Notes: generated by a model not told the origin, from the sequence alone. A stretch of DNA of 12,175 nucleotides from CABMGO01 sp964574775 (GCA_964574775.1 CAZNOS010000026.1:1-12175), one strand, 5' to 3'; shown: positions 6,700-12,018, numbered from the stretch's first letter. Translations and numbers: made by a program.

Positions 6700-7389
6700 A
6701 TGGTCAGTGTTGCAAAGAATGATTTCATAGAGTTGGAATTTGTAGGAAGAATTAAGGACACAAAAGAAATATTCGATACGAATTCTAAAACAGAAATAGA
6801 AAAGAATAAACTTAATTTTCCATCAAAGCCATATATTATTTGTGTTGGCAAAGGTATGTCAATCGCTGGTTTAGATAAAGCGCTAGAGGGCAAGGAAGTT
6901 GGAAAAGATTATGAATTAGAACTTAATCCGGAAGAAGCGTTCGGCAAAAGAAATCCGGCAATGGTAAGAATGATTCCGTTGAAAGTTTTTATAGAACAAA
7001 AAATTATGCCACAAAAAGGAATGCAACTATCACTCGATGGAACGATTGTGAAAGTAGTTTCTATTTCAGGCGGAAGAGTTTTGGTAGATTTTAACAATCC
7101 ATTGTCTGGGAAGGTAGTAATCTATACATATAAAATATTAAGAAAAATTGAAGATCAAAATGAGAAGGTAAATGCATTGCAGGATTTCTTTTTTAGAAAA
7201 AGATTCGATTTTACAATAAATGATAAGGAAGTTTTATTTAAAGTCGAGTCGCCAACGATAAAATTTATAGAAATGATGGCAAAGCCATTTGAGGATATTT
7301 TAGGCTTAAAAATAAAAGTGGAAATAACAGAAAAGAAAAAAGAAGAAAAGGGTGAAGTGGGGAAAAATGAGTCCGCTACCAAAAGCTAG
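6700..7389 (+). CDS. FKBP-type peptidyl-prolyl cis-trans isomerase, long archaeal form
   Basis: A 229-residue cytoplasmic protein with no signal peptide. The FKBP core spans about 6-90 and 126-148, split by an inserted flap (about 90-126), the IF chaperone insertion of SlyD-like and archaeal FKBPs. Core motifs include KDTKEIFDTN (19-28), GLDKALEGKEVG (57-68), the NPEEAFGKRNP loop (76-86) and DFNNPLSGK (130-138). The C-terminal domain (about 150-215) is that of the longer archaeal class (FKBP26-type), and the tail is Lys/Glu-rich. It speeds Pro isomerisation and prevents aggregation of unfolded proteins. Its last 23 nt overlap the next gene. The ATG is 25.5 bp from the shared TATA box, so it is probably leaderless. 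Confidence 0.93.
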   Translation: MVSVAKNDFIELEFVGRIKDTKEIFDTNSKTEIEKNKLNFPSKPYIICVGKGMSIAGLDKALEGKEVGKDYELELNPEEAFGKRNPAMVRMIPLKVFIEQKIMPQKGMQLSLDGTIVKVVSISGGRVLVDFNNPLSGKVVIYTYKILRKIEDQNEKVNALQDFFFRKRFDFTINDKEVLFKVESPTIKFIEMMAKPFEDILGLKIKVEITEKKKEEKGEVGKNESATKS

Positions 7390-7696
7390 ATATCTGGACG
7401 GCAGAATTGTGGGCTATGAAACAGAGCATTTGGAATTTCAAGAGGTATTAAGAAAACCAAGGACATCTGTTTTTCAGATTAATTCTAAATACGATGGTGG
7501 TTATCTTGGCAAAGTTCTTTGGTATGGTAGATGGAGTCAATATGTTTTCGAACCTCACCAGTCAGAATCCAATTCATATATTTGGAGTCGCAACTGCTTA
7601 ACGGATTTAACAAGCTTTTTAGGGCAACTTAAGGAAGACAGAGAAAAATATTTAAGAAAAATGAGAGAAGAAAAAACGACTGAGGCTAAAGCATAA
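7367..7696 (+). CDS. Unknown 109-residue protein overlapping the FKBP gene
   Basis: No function is assigned. The centre has an aromatic-rich motif, LGKVLWYGRWSQYVFEP (48-63), then a CLTDLTSFLGQL helix (77-88) and a charged Lys/Glu tail. From memory, the LG-x-(I/V)-x-WY...W-x-x-Y-x-F-x-P followed by CL-x-(D/E)-(I/L) pattern occurs in a small family of uncharacterised proteins common in bacteria, archaea and phages; I cannot name a function. ATG 7367 is preferred to GTG 7352: GGTGAA ends 10 nt before it and GTGGGG is nearer. It starts inside the FKBP gene, with a 23-nt overlap in another frame, so the two are co-transcribed. Confidence 0.75.
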   Translation: MSPLPKARYLDGRIVGYETEHLEFQEVLRKPRTSVFQINSKYDGGYLGKVLWYGRWSQYVFEPHQSESNSYIWSRNCLTDLTSFLGQLKEDREKYLRKMREEKTTEAKA

Positions 7697-7730
7697 TAAT
7701 TCTTTTGTATAAATATTGCAAAACATAAGC

Positions 7731-7749
7731 TATGTGAATTTATCACATA
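7731..7749. promoter_or_regulatory. Inverted repeat just upstream of the ftsZ TATA box
   Basis: TATGTGA at 7731-7737 is repeated inverted as TCACATA at 7743-7749 with a 5-nt spacer. It ends 4 bp before the ftsZ TATA box, over the position where TFB would contact DNA. It may be an operator. It could also act as a 3'-end hairpin of the upstream transcript, though no T-run follows it. Confidence 0.45.
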
Positions 7750-7753
7750 AATA

Positions 7754-7762
7754 CTTATAAAT
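7754..7762 (+). promoter_or_regulatory. TATA box of ftsZ
   Basis: CTTATAAAT, centred 25.5 bp before the ATG at 7783 in the sequence left of the scaffold gap. That copy of the start codon keeps the natural promoter spacing. Confidence 0.7.
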
Positions 7763-7774
7763 CCTGAATATATG

Positions 7775-7984
7775 AAAAAAATATGGGAATATTAGGTGAT
7801 GAAAATTTTAATCCTCGAGATCAAATAGANNNNNNNNNNNNNNNNNNNNNNNNNNNNNNNNNNNNNNNNNNNNNNNNNNNNNNNNNNNNNNNNNNNNNNN
7901 NNNNNNNNNNNNNNNNNNNNNNNNNNNNNAAAAAAATATGGGAATATTAGGTGATGAAAATTTTAATCCTCGAGATCAAATAGA
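7775..7984. other. Scaffold gap flanked by identical 55-bp contig ends (assembly artefact)
   Basis: Positions 7830-7929 are exactly 100 N. The 55 bases before the gap (7775-7829) are identical to the 55 after it (7930-7984); both contain the ftsZ start and first codons. An overlap of exactly 55 bp with a fixed 100-N spacer is what a de Bruijn assembler using k=55 leaves between adjoining contigs. The true genome probably carries one copy and no gap, placing ftsZ about 86 bp after the preceding stop. Confidence 0.88.
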
Positions 7985-9050
7985 TAAAGAATTAGAGGAA
8001 ATCATAAAAAAGCAAGCTGCCAGAATAAAGGTTATCGGGGTTGGCGGAGCTGGTAATAATACTATTTCTAGAATGCGTGAAGTTGGAATAAAGGGAGGAG
8101 AAATTATTGCAATTAACACAGACGCACAAGATTTATTATACACAAATTCAGATCATAAAATATTAATTGGAAAAGAAATCTCTAAGGGTCTCGGCGCTGG
8201 TTCAAATCCAAGAGTTGGTGCAGAGGCAGCAAAAGAACAGGCTTCTGAAATAAAAAAAGCTTTAGAAAATTGTGACATGGTCTTTATTACGTGCGGTCTT
8301 GGTGGTGGAACTGGAACGGGCGCAGCTCCAGTAGTTGCTGAAATAGCTAAAAAACAAGGCGCACTAACAATAGGAGTCGTAACTCTTCCATTTACAGTAG
8401 AAGGCAAAAAAAGAATTGAAAATGCGATGGACGGTTTAGAAAGAATGGAGTCCTTAGTAGATACGTTAATAGTAATTCCAAATGATAAATTATTAGAGCT
8501 AGCACCAGATTTACCGCTACCGACGGCATTTAAGGTCGCAGATGAAATTTTAACAAACGCAGTAAAAGGGATTACAGAACTAGTAACTCGTTCTGGCCTG
8601 GTCAATTTGGATTTTGCAGATATTAGGGCAGTAATGTCTGGCGGCGGAGTTTCGTTAATAGGAATGGGCGAATCTGATTCATCAAATAGAGCAGAAGAGG
8701 CCGTGGAGCATGCACTTAATAATCCATTATTAGACGTCGACATTTCCAATGCTTCGGGTGCACTGATTAATGTTCTAGGTGGAAACGATTTGACATTAGA
8801 AGAGTATAAAACAGTCGTGGGAATTATTGGCGAAAGGCTTTCACCAGAAGCGAGAATAATTTCAGGAGCGCAAATTTCAAAAGACCTAGAGGGCTCAATA
8901 AAAGTTATGCTAATAATTACTGGAGTAAAGTCGGCGCAAATTTCCGGAGAAAGAAGACCAGTAGAACAACAAAGGAAGGAATCTATGGAAGAAGAGTTAG
9001 AAATAGAATTTATAGACGATAATGCAAAGTCGGAAGATGAGGACAAGTAA
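7938..9050 (+). CDS. ftsZ: Cell division GTPase FtsZ
   Basis: A 370-residue tubulin-fold GTPase that polymerises at mid-cell to form the division ring. Nucleotide-binding motifs are plain: GVGGAGNN (34-41), the tubulin signature GGGTGTG (122-128) and the NLDFADIR synergy region (223-230) that completes the active site of the next subunit. The globular part ends near 335. A charged linker and acidic tail follow, with LEIEFIDD (354-361) in the place where archaeal FtsZ proteins bind SepF; that role is inferred. The coding sequence is intact right of the gap, and its first 47 bases are duplicated at 7783-7829. TATA-to-ATG spacing on the left copy predicts a leaderless mRNA. The order ftsZ-secE-spt5-rpl11 is common in archaea. 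A fragment of sepF lies downstream. Confidence 0.97.
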   Translation: MGILGDENFNPRDQIDKELEEIIKKQAARIKVIGVGGAGNNTISRMREVGIKGGEIIAINTDAQDLLYTNSDHKILIGKEISKGLGAGSNPRVGAEAAKEQASEIKKALENCDMVFITCGLGGGTGTGAAPVVAEIAKKQGALTIGVVTLPFTVEGKKRIENAMDGLERMESLVDTLIVIPNDKLLELAPDLPLPTAFKVADEILTNAVKGITELVTRSGLVNLDFADIRAVMSGGGVSLIGMGESDSSNRAEEAVEHALNNPLLDVDISNASGALINVLGGNDLTLEEYKTVVGIIGERLSPEARIISGAQISKDLEGSIKVMLIITGVKSAQISGERRPVEQQRKESMEEELEIEFIDDNAKSEDEDK

Positions 9051-9058
9051 TAGCACAA

Positions 9059-9066
9059 TTTAAAAA
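9059..9066 (+). promoter_or_regulatory. TATA box of secE
   Basis: TTTAAAAA in the 37-bp gap after the ftsZ stop, centred 25.5 bp before the secE ATG. secE can therefore be transcribed alone as a leaderless mRNA as well as by read-through from ftsZ. Confidence 0.6.
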
Positions 9067-9087
9067 TACATATTTCTTAACTTAATA

Positions 9088-9312
9088 ATGGAAGAACAAA
9101 AATCAGGATTGAGCAAAACAAAAAAAATTGTACTTTGGACAAACTCTCATTTTCAGCAATATAAAAGAGTTTGGAGATTATTGAAGAAACCAACAGCGCA
9201 AGAGTTTAAGCTCATTGCTAAGGTTACGGCAATAGGATTATTAGTCGTAGGCGCAATAGGATTTTTGTTTTCGCTAGTTATAAAAGGCGCACTTAGTGGA
9301 CTATTCAAATAA
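9088..9312 (+). CDS. secE: Preprotein translocase subunit SecE (Sec61 gamma)
   Basis: A 74-residue protein of normal archaeal SecE length. A basic amphipathic N-terminal helix (about 20-45, FQQYKRVWRLLKKPTAQEF) is followed by one membrane segment (about 45-68). The KPT-x-x-EF-x-x-IAKVTAIG pattern is typical of the family. SecE clamps the SecY channel in the membrane; proteins such as the large surface protein in this window would pass through it. SecY is not in the window. The gene lies directly before spt5, as in many archaea. Confidence 0.92.
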   Translation: MEEQKSGLSKTKKIVLWTNSHFQQYKRVWRLLKKPTAQEFKLIAKVTAIGLLVVGAIGFLFSLVIKGALSGLFK

Positions 9313-9319
9313 TAGTAAG

Positions 9320-9328
9320 TTTTAAAAA
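9320..9328 (+). promoter_or_regulatory. TATA box of spt5
   Basis: TTTTAAAAA, almost identical in context to the uL11 promoter (AGTTTTAAAAAC in both). Using the 25.5-bp rule of the neighbouring genes, transcription should start near 9350, which leaves a leader of about 110 nt before the spt5 ATG. Confidence 0.55.
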
Positions 9329-9349
9329 CCCACCAAAATAGGTATGAAT

Positions 9350-9459
9350 ATCTACTTCTTATTTTTTAAGAACGTAGTTGGCGAGCGATTCGCTCGAATG
9401 ATGATTGCAAAACAACAAACATCTTCGGCATTTCACGAATGCAAATCGTGAGGAAAAAA
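9350..9459 (+). promoter_or_regulatory. Structured leader of spt5 with two hairpins and a short upstream ORF
   Basis: Hairpin 1 is CGAGCG-ATT-CGCTCG (9382-9396), a perfect 6-bp stem in otherwise AT-rich DNA. Hairpin 2 is CACGA-ATGCAAA-TCGTG (9434-9450), which pairs part of the spt5 ribosome binding site GTGAGG (9448-9453). A short ORF runs from ATG 9344 (35 codons) or internal ATG 9398 (17 codons) to TGA 9449-9451, ending over that same ribosome binding site. Whether the ORF is translated or the hairpins regulate spt5 is unknown. Confidence 0.5.
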
Positions 9460-10101
9460 ATGAACCTAGACACAGAAGAATTTGATTATCTCGATGATGG
9501 AAAAAGTAAGACAGAGGCAGTTGTAGAGTCTTTGCCGCAAATAAAAGTAAAACCAAAACCAATTGTCGTCGAAGAAGAAAAAGAAGAACAACCAGGGGAA
9601 GTAAAATTTGAAACAGATTCCTTAATTTTTATCGTTAAAGTTACAACAAATAAAGAATCAAAAGCAATTGAATTAATCGCAGAAAAAGTAAATAAAAAAG
9701 GAATTAATATTTATTCTATTGTTAGACCAAACGGATTAAGAGGCTATATAATTTTAGAATCACCAGACAAAGAAAACGCAGAAGAAGCGGTTTTTAATTT
9801 GCCATACATTAAGGGAATTATACCAAAACAAATATCATATGAAGAAATAAAAAAAATGATAGAACCAAGAGCTTCTGATGTTAAAATCGAAAAGAATGAT
9901 ATTGTAGAGATTATTTCAGAATCTTTCAAGAATGAAAAAGCCAAAGTTATTAGGGTTGATAAAACAAAAGGAGAGGCTGTCGTTTCATTGCTTGGCGCGA
10001 TTGTTCCAATTCCAGTTACTGTTAAGCTAGATAATTTAAGAGTTATAAGAAGAGAGGAAGATCAAAATTCTGGAGAAAAGGCGGAGGGACAAAACAGTTA
10101 G
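9460..10101 (+). CDS. spt5: Transcription elongation factor Spt5 (NusG family)
   Basis: A 213-residue protein, longer than the typical archaeal Spt5 (about 150) because of an acidic N-terminal extension (1-48, rich in Glu/Lys). The NGN domain spans about 54-135 (LIFIVKVTTNKESKAIELIAEK at its start, IKGIIP at 117-122), and the KOW domain about 143-197 (IEKNDIVEIISESFKNEKAKV). Spt5, with Spt4, bridges the RNA polymerase clamp over the DNA and promotes processivity. I chose ATG 9460 over the in-frame ATG 9439 because GTGAGG ends 6 nt before it, and 9439 lies in a hairpin loop. It has a long structured leader, unlike its neighbours, and is followed after 30 nt by the separately promoted uL11 gene. 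Confidence 0.93.
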   Translation: MNLDTEEFDYLDDGKSKTEAVVESLPQIKVKPKPIVVEEEKEEQPGEVKFETDSLIFIVKVTTNKESKAIELIAEKVNKKGINIYSIVRPNGLRGYIILESPDKENAEEAVFNLPYIKGIIPKQISYEEIKKMIEPRASDVKIEKNDIVEIISESFKNEKAKVIRVDKTKGEAVVSLLGAIVPIPVTVKLDNLRVIRREEDQNSGEKAEGQNS

Positions 10102-10110
10102 TTTTAAAAA
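10102..10110 (+). promoter_or_regulatory. TATA box of rpl11
   Basis: TTTTAAAAA directly after the spt5 stop (TAG 10099-10101), centred 25.5 bp before ATG 10132. It shares a 12-bp context (AGTTTTAAAAAC) with the spt5 promoter. Confidence 0.6.
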
Positions 10111-10131
10111 CGACTGCTTCGAAATCAAAAC

Positions 10132-10842
10132 ATGGTAACAATAAAATTGCTTGTTGATGGTGGCGCAATGAAGCCAGGACCAGCAATTGCTCAGCAATTA
10201 GGCCCTATGGGAATTAACATGGGCAAAGTTCTTTCTGATGTAAATGCAGCAACTGCTTCTTTTAAGGGAATGCAGGTTCCAGTAAATTTAGATGTAGATG
10301 CGAAGAAAAAAACATTTACCGTTACTGTTTTATCTCCATCTGTTTCGGCATTATTAAAAAAAGAAATGGGAATCGAATTGGGTTCTGGCGAAAGAAAAAA
10401 AGTTCAAGTTGGAAATTTATCAATAGAACAGATTATTTCAGTTACAAAACAAAAACAACCAGGAATGCTTGCTAATAATTTTTTAGGTGCTTTAAGATCA
10501 GTAATCGGAAGCGCAATGGCAATGGGAGTTTTAATTGAATCTAAAGACCCAAAAGAAGTTTTACGAGAAATTGAAGACGGCAAATATGATAAGGAAATAA
10601 AAGCTCAAATAACAGAAGCAACTCCAGAAAAATTAAAACAACTCAAATCATTTTTCACAGAAGTTCAAGGTAAGCAACAAGCTGCTAAGAAGGCAGAGGA
10701 AGAAGCTAAGGCGGCAGAAGAAGCTGCAAAGGCTGCGGTAGCAACTGCAAAGCCGGTTGAGGGCGCTGCAGCAACTGCTCCAGTAGCAGGCGCAAAGGCA
10801 GCTGAAGCAAAACCAGCAGCAAAACCTGCGGCAAAGAAATAA
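10132..10842 (+). CDS. rpl11: Large-subunit ribosomal protein uL11 (L11p) with Ala/Lys-rich tail
   Basis: Residues 1-170 match uL11, including the N-terminal KPGPAIAQQLGPMGINMG stretch (14-31) and the C-terminal RNA-binding domain with NNFLGALRSVIGSAMAMG (115-132). uL11 forms the base of the GTPase-associated centre on 23S rRNA and contacts elongation factors. The chain is 236 residues, about 70 longer than usual: residues 181-236 form a low-complexity tail of Ala, Lys, Glu and Pro (AAKKAEEEAKAAEEAAK, ending KPAAKK). The tail reads through in frame with no sign of a frameshift. uL1 and uL10, which often follow uL11 in archaea, are absent; tRNA-Pro is next. Confidence 0.93.
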   Translation: MVTIKLLVDGGAMKPGPAIAQQLGPMGINMGKVLSDVNAATASFKGMQVPVNLDVDAKKKTFTVTVLSPSVSALLKKEMGIELGSGERKKVQVGNLSIEQIISVTKQKQPGMLANNFLGALRSVIGSAMAMGVLIESKDPKEVLREIEDGKYDKEIKAQITEATPEKLKQLKSFFTEVQGKQQAAKKAEEEAKAAEEAAKAAVATAKPVEGAAATAPVAGAKAAEAKPAAKPAAKK

Positions 10843-10849
10843 GTTAATA

Positions 10850-10857
10850 TTTATAAA
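10850..10857 (+). promoter_or_regulatory. TATA box of tRNA-Pro
   Basis: TTTATAAA centred 27.5 bp before the first base of the mature tRNA. This would start the transcript within a few nucleotides of the 5' end, leaving little or no leader for RNase P to remove. Confidence 0.6.
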
Positions 10858-10880
10858 ACGACCTTTCATTAAAGGCTAAT

Positions 10881-10954
10881 GGGGTTATGGGGTAACCTGG
10901 TTAGCCTACGAGGTTTGGGACCTTGTGATCGCGGTTCAAATCCGCGTAGCCCCA
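10881..10954 (+). tRNA. tRNA-Pro (anticodon TGG)
   Basis: All four arms fold. The acceptor GGGGTTA pairs with TAGCCCC (10947-10953), leaving discriminator A10954. The D arm pairs GGGT with GCCT around a loop containing GG. The anticodon stem CGAGG pairs with CCTTG around loop TTTGGGA, giving anticodon TGG with G37, as usual in tRNA-Pro. The variable loop is TGAT, and the T stem CGCGG pairs with CCGCG around TTCAAAT. No intron and no encoded CCA. It decodes CCA and probably other CCN codons. Confidence 0.95.
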
Positions 10955-10961
10955 TTTAAAG
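10954..10961 (+). promoter_or_regulatory. TATA-like box of rpl37ae, abutting the tRNA 3' end
   Basis: ATTTAAAG starts at the tRNA discriminator base and is centred 23.5 bp before ATG 10981. The spacing is slightly shorter than for the neighbours, so the call is moderate. The ribosomal gene could also be read from the tRNA promoter. Confidence 0.45.
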
Positions 10962-10980
10962 TAAAAAAGTAAAAATAAGC

Positions 10981-11196
10981 ATGGGAGTAAAAACAAAAAA
11001 AATCGGTTCAGCCGGACGTTTCGGCGCAGGCTATGGAAAGCCAAAAGAAAGGCTTGTAGCAGTAGAAAAAAAGCAAAGAATAAAACAGGTTTGTCCATTC
11101 TGTAGTGGAAGAGCTAAGAGGGAAGCTAAGGGTGTTTGGAATTGTTCAAGATGTGGAAAAAAATTCGCCGGAGGGACATATCATCTTCATGCTTAA
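10981..11196 (+). CDS. rpl37ae: Large-subunit ribosomal protein eL43 (L37Ae)
   Basis: A 71-residue basic protein, somewhat shorter than many archaeal homologues (about 80-90). The N-terminus TKKIGSAGRFGAGYGK is the family signature. A four-Cys zinc ribbon has C38, C41, C55 and C58 (CPFC...CSRC), followed by AGGTYHLHA, where the family usually has AGGAY-x-P-x-T. It is a structural protein of the 50S subunit. It precedes rpoP, a pairing seen in many archaea. Its stop codon touches the rpoP TATA box. Confidence 0.95.
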   Translation: MGVKTKKIGSAGRFGAGYGKPKERLVAVEKKQRIKQVCPFCSGRAKREAKGVWNCSRCGKKFAGGTYHLHA

Positions 11197-11204
11197 ATTT
11201 AAAT
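11197..11204 (+). promoter_or_regulatory. TATA box of rpoP-pfdB
   Basis: ATTTAAAT immediately after the eL43 TAA stop (11194-11196), centred 26.5 bp before ATG 11227. It predicts a leaderless rpoP-pfdB transcript. Confidence 0.6.
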
Positions 11205-11226
11205 AAGCAAAAAGATTTTCTATAAT

Positions 11227-11364
11227 ATGGCTATATACAAATGTTTTCAATGTGAGAAAAAAATTAAGACAACAGAGTTGGATAAAAGATTTGCTTGTCC
11301 GCACTGTGGTTCAAGAATATTCTACAAACCAAGAACAAAAATAAAAACGGTAAAGGCAGAGTAA
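11227..11364 (+). CDS. rpoP: DNA-directed RNA polymerase subunit Rpo12 (RpoP)
   Basis: A 45-residue zinc-ribbon protein of normal length for the archaeal P subunit (the Rpb12 counterpart). Cysteines C6, C9 (CFQC) and C24, C27 (CPHCGSRI) form the zinc site; the C-terminus is basic (FYKPRTKIKTVKAE). It supports assembly of the Rpo3-Rpo10-Rpo11-Rpo12 platform of RNA polymerase. Its TAA stop shares one base with the prefoldin ATG (TAATG), implying coupled translation. Confidence 0.93.
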   Translation: MAIYKCFQCEKKIKTTELDKRFACPHCGSRIFYKPRTKIKTVKAE

Positions 11365-11798
11365 TGGCAAAGGATTCTCATAAATGTGATAATGAAGAGT
11401 GTGAGTGTGATGAAGATTGTGGCGAAAATTGCGAATGCGAAAATCATGCGCCAAATCCAATGGATCAGTTTGACGACGAGACAAGAGCATCTATTCAAGA
11501 AATTCAAATCTTAGAACAAAATTTCGAACAACTAATGCAACAAAAACAATTATTTAATATGGAAATAAACGAAACTGATTTGGCATTAAAAGAAGTAGAA
11601 AAAGCAGACGGTGATTTATTTAAGATCGTCGGTGGACAGGTAGTGATTAAATCAACAAAAGAAAAGCTTTCAGCTGATTTGTCTCATAAAAAAGAAATTT
11701 TACAATTAAGAATGAAGAACATAGAAAATCAAGAAAAAGAATTCTCCGACAAAATGGAAGCTCTTCGGATAAAGATAATGGCGAAAATTTCGCGTTGA
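11364..11798 (+). CDS. pfdB: Prefoldin beta subunit with Cys-rich N-terminal extension
   Basis: A 144-residue protein. The prefoldin part begins near Met33 and has the usual beta-type layout: coiled coil (about 37-80), a beta hairpin with FKIVGGQVVIKS (86-97), and a second coiled coil (about 98-141). Four beta and two alpha subunits form the jellyfish-shaped ATP-independent chaperone that passes unfolded proteins to the thermosome. The first 32 residues are extra: acidic, with six Cys at 8, 13, 15, 19, 23 and 25 and His at 6 and 28, which could bind metal. The ATG at 11364 overlaps the rpoP stop, which supports this start over Met33 (11460), which has no ribosome binding site. The last five codons lie inside copy one of a 73-bp tandem repeat, stop codon included. 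No alpha subunit is in the window. Confidence 0.9.
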   Translation: MAKDSHKCDNEECECDEDCGENCECENHAPNPMDQFDDETRASIQEIQILEQNFEQLMQQKQLFNMEINETDLALKEVEKADGDLFKIVGGQVVIKSTKEKLSADLSHKKEILQLRMKNIENQEKEFSDKMEALRIKIMAKISR

Positions 11799-11979
11799 AC
11801 AAAATAATTTTATTCTCGAATTACTACATCCCTTGAGAAATGCAAAATTTGAGCAGAAAATTTCGCGTTGAACAAAATAATTTTATTCTCGAATTACTAC
11901 ATCCCTTGAGAAATGCAAAATTTGAGCAGAAAATTTCGCGTTGAACAAAATAATTTTATTTTCGGATTGCTATACCTCC
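11783..11979. repeat. 73-bp tandem direct repeat, two perfect copies plus a diverged third
   Basis: Copies 11783-11855 and 11856-11928 are identical over all 73 bp. A third begins at 11929, is identical for 32 bp (to 11960), and then resembles the unit to about 11979 with mostly transition differences. The first copy includes the last five codons and the stop of prefoldin beta. The repeat fills most of the 243-bp stretch before sepF. No spacers, tRNA or box C/D motifs are seen in the unit. Confidence 0.9.
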
Positions 11980-12010
11980 GACAGAATAATCAGCATTCTA
12001 TTACAATAAT

Positions 12011-12018
12011 ATTTAAAT
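12011..12018 (+). promoter_or_regulatory. TATA box of sepF
   Basis: ATTTAAAT centred 27.5 bp before ATG 12042. A second identical octamer at 12033-12040 is too near the start codon to act as its TATA box. Confidence 0.55.

Noticed and set aside
7352..7369. GTG 7352 as start of the 109-residue gene
   Set aside because: It would fall on the GGTGAA that better serves as the ribosome binding site for ATG 7367.
7783..7829. Second, truncated ftsZ gene or frameshifted pseudogene
   Set aside because: It is identical to the gene start after the gap and ends at the N run, the signature of overlapping contig ends.
8153..9058. Long 301-codon open frame antisense to ftsZ
   Set aside because: It lies wholly opposite a textbook FtsZ sequence, has a Ser-rich composition typical of a mirrored frame, and has no promoter or ribosome binding site.
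9439..9462. Upstream ATG as the spt5 start
   Set aside because: It lies in a hairpin loop with no ribosome binding site, while GTGAGG is well spaced from the ATG at 9460.
11741..11978. CTCCGACA-x-AAT-like match between the prefoldin coding end and the tail of the third repeat copy
   Set aside because: The two matches sit at different positions relative to the 73-bp unit, and a 12-bp near-match is plausible by chance.
11783..11979. CRISPR array
   Set aside because: The repeats are directly adjacent 73-bp units with no unique spacers between them, so it is a simple tandem duplication.
11983..11999. Weak inverted repeat AGAAT...ATTCT before sepF
   Set aside because: A 5-bp AT-rich stem is expected often by chance in DNA of this composition.
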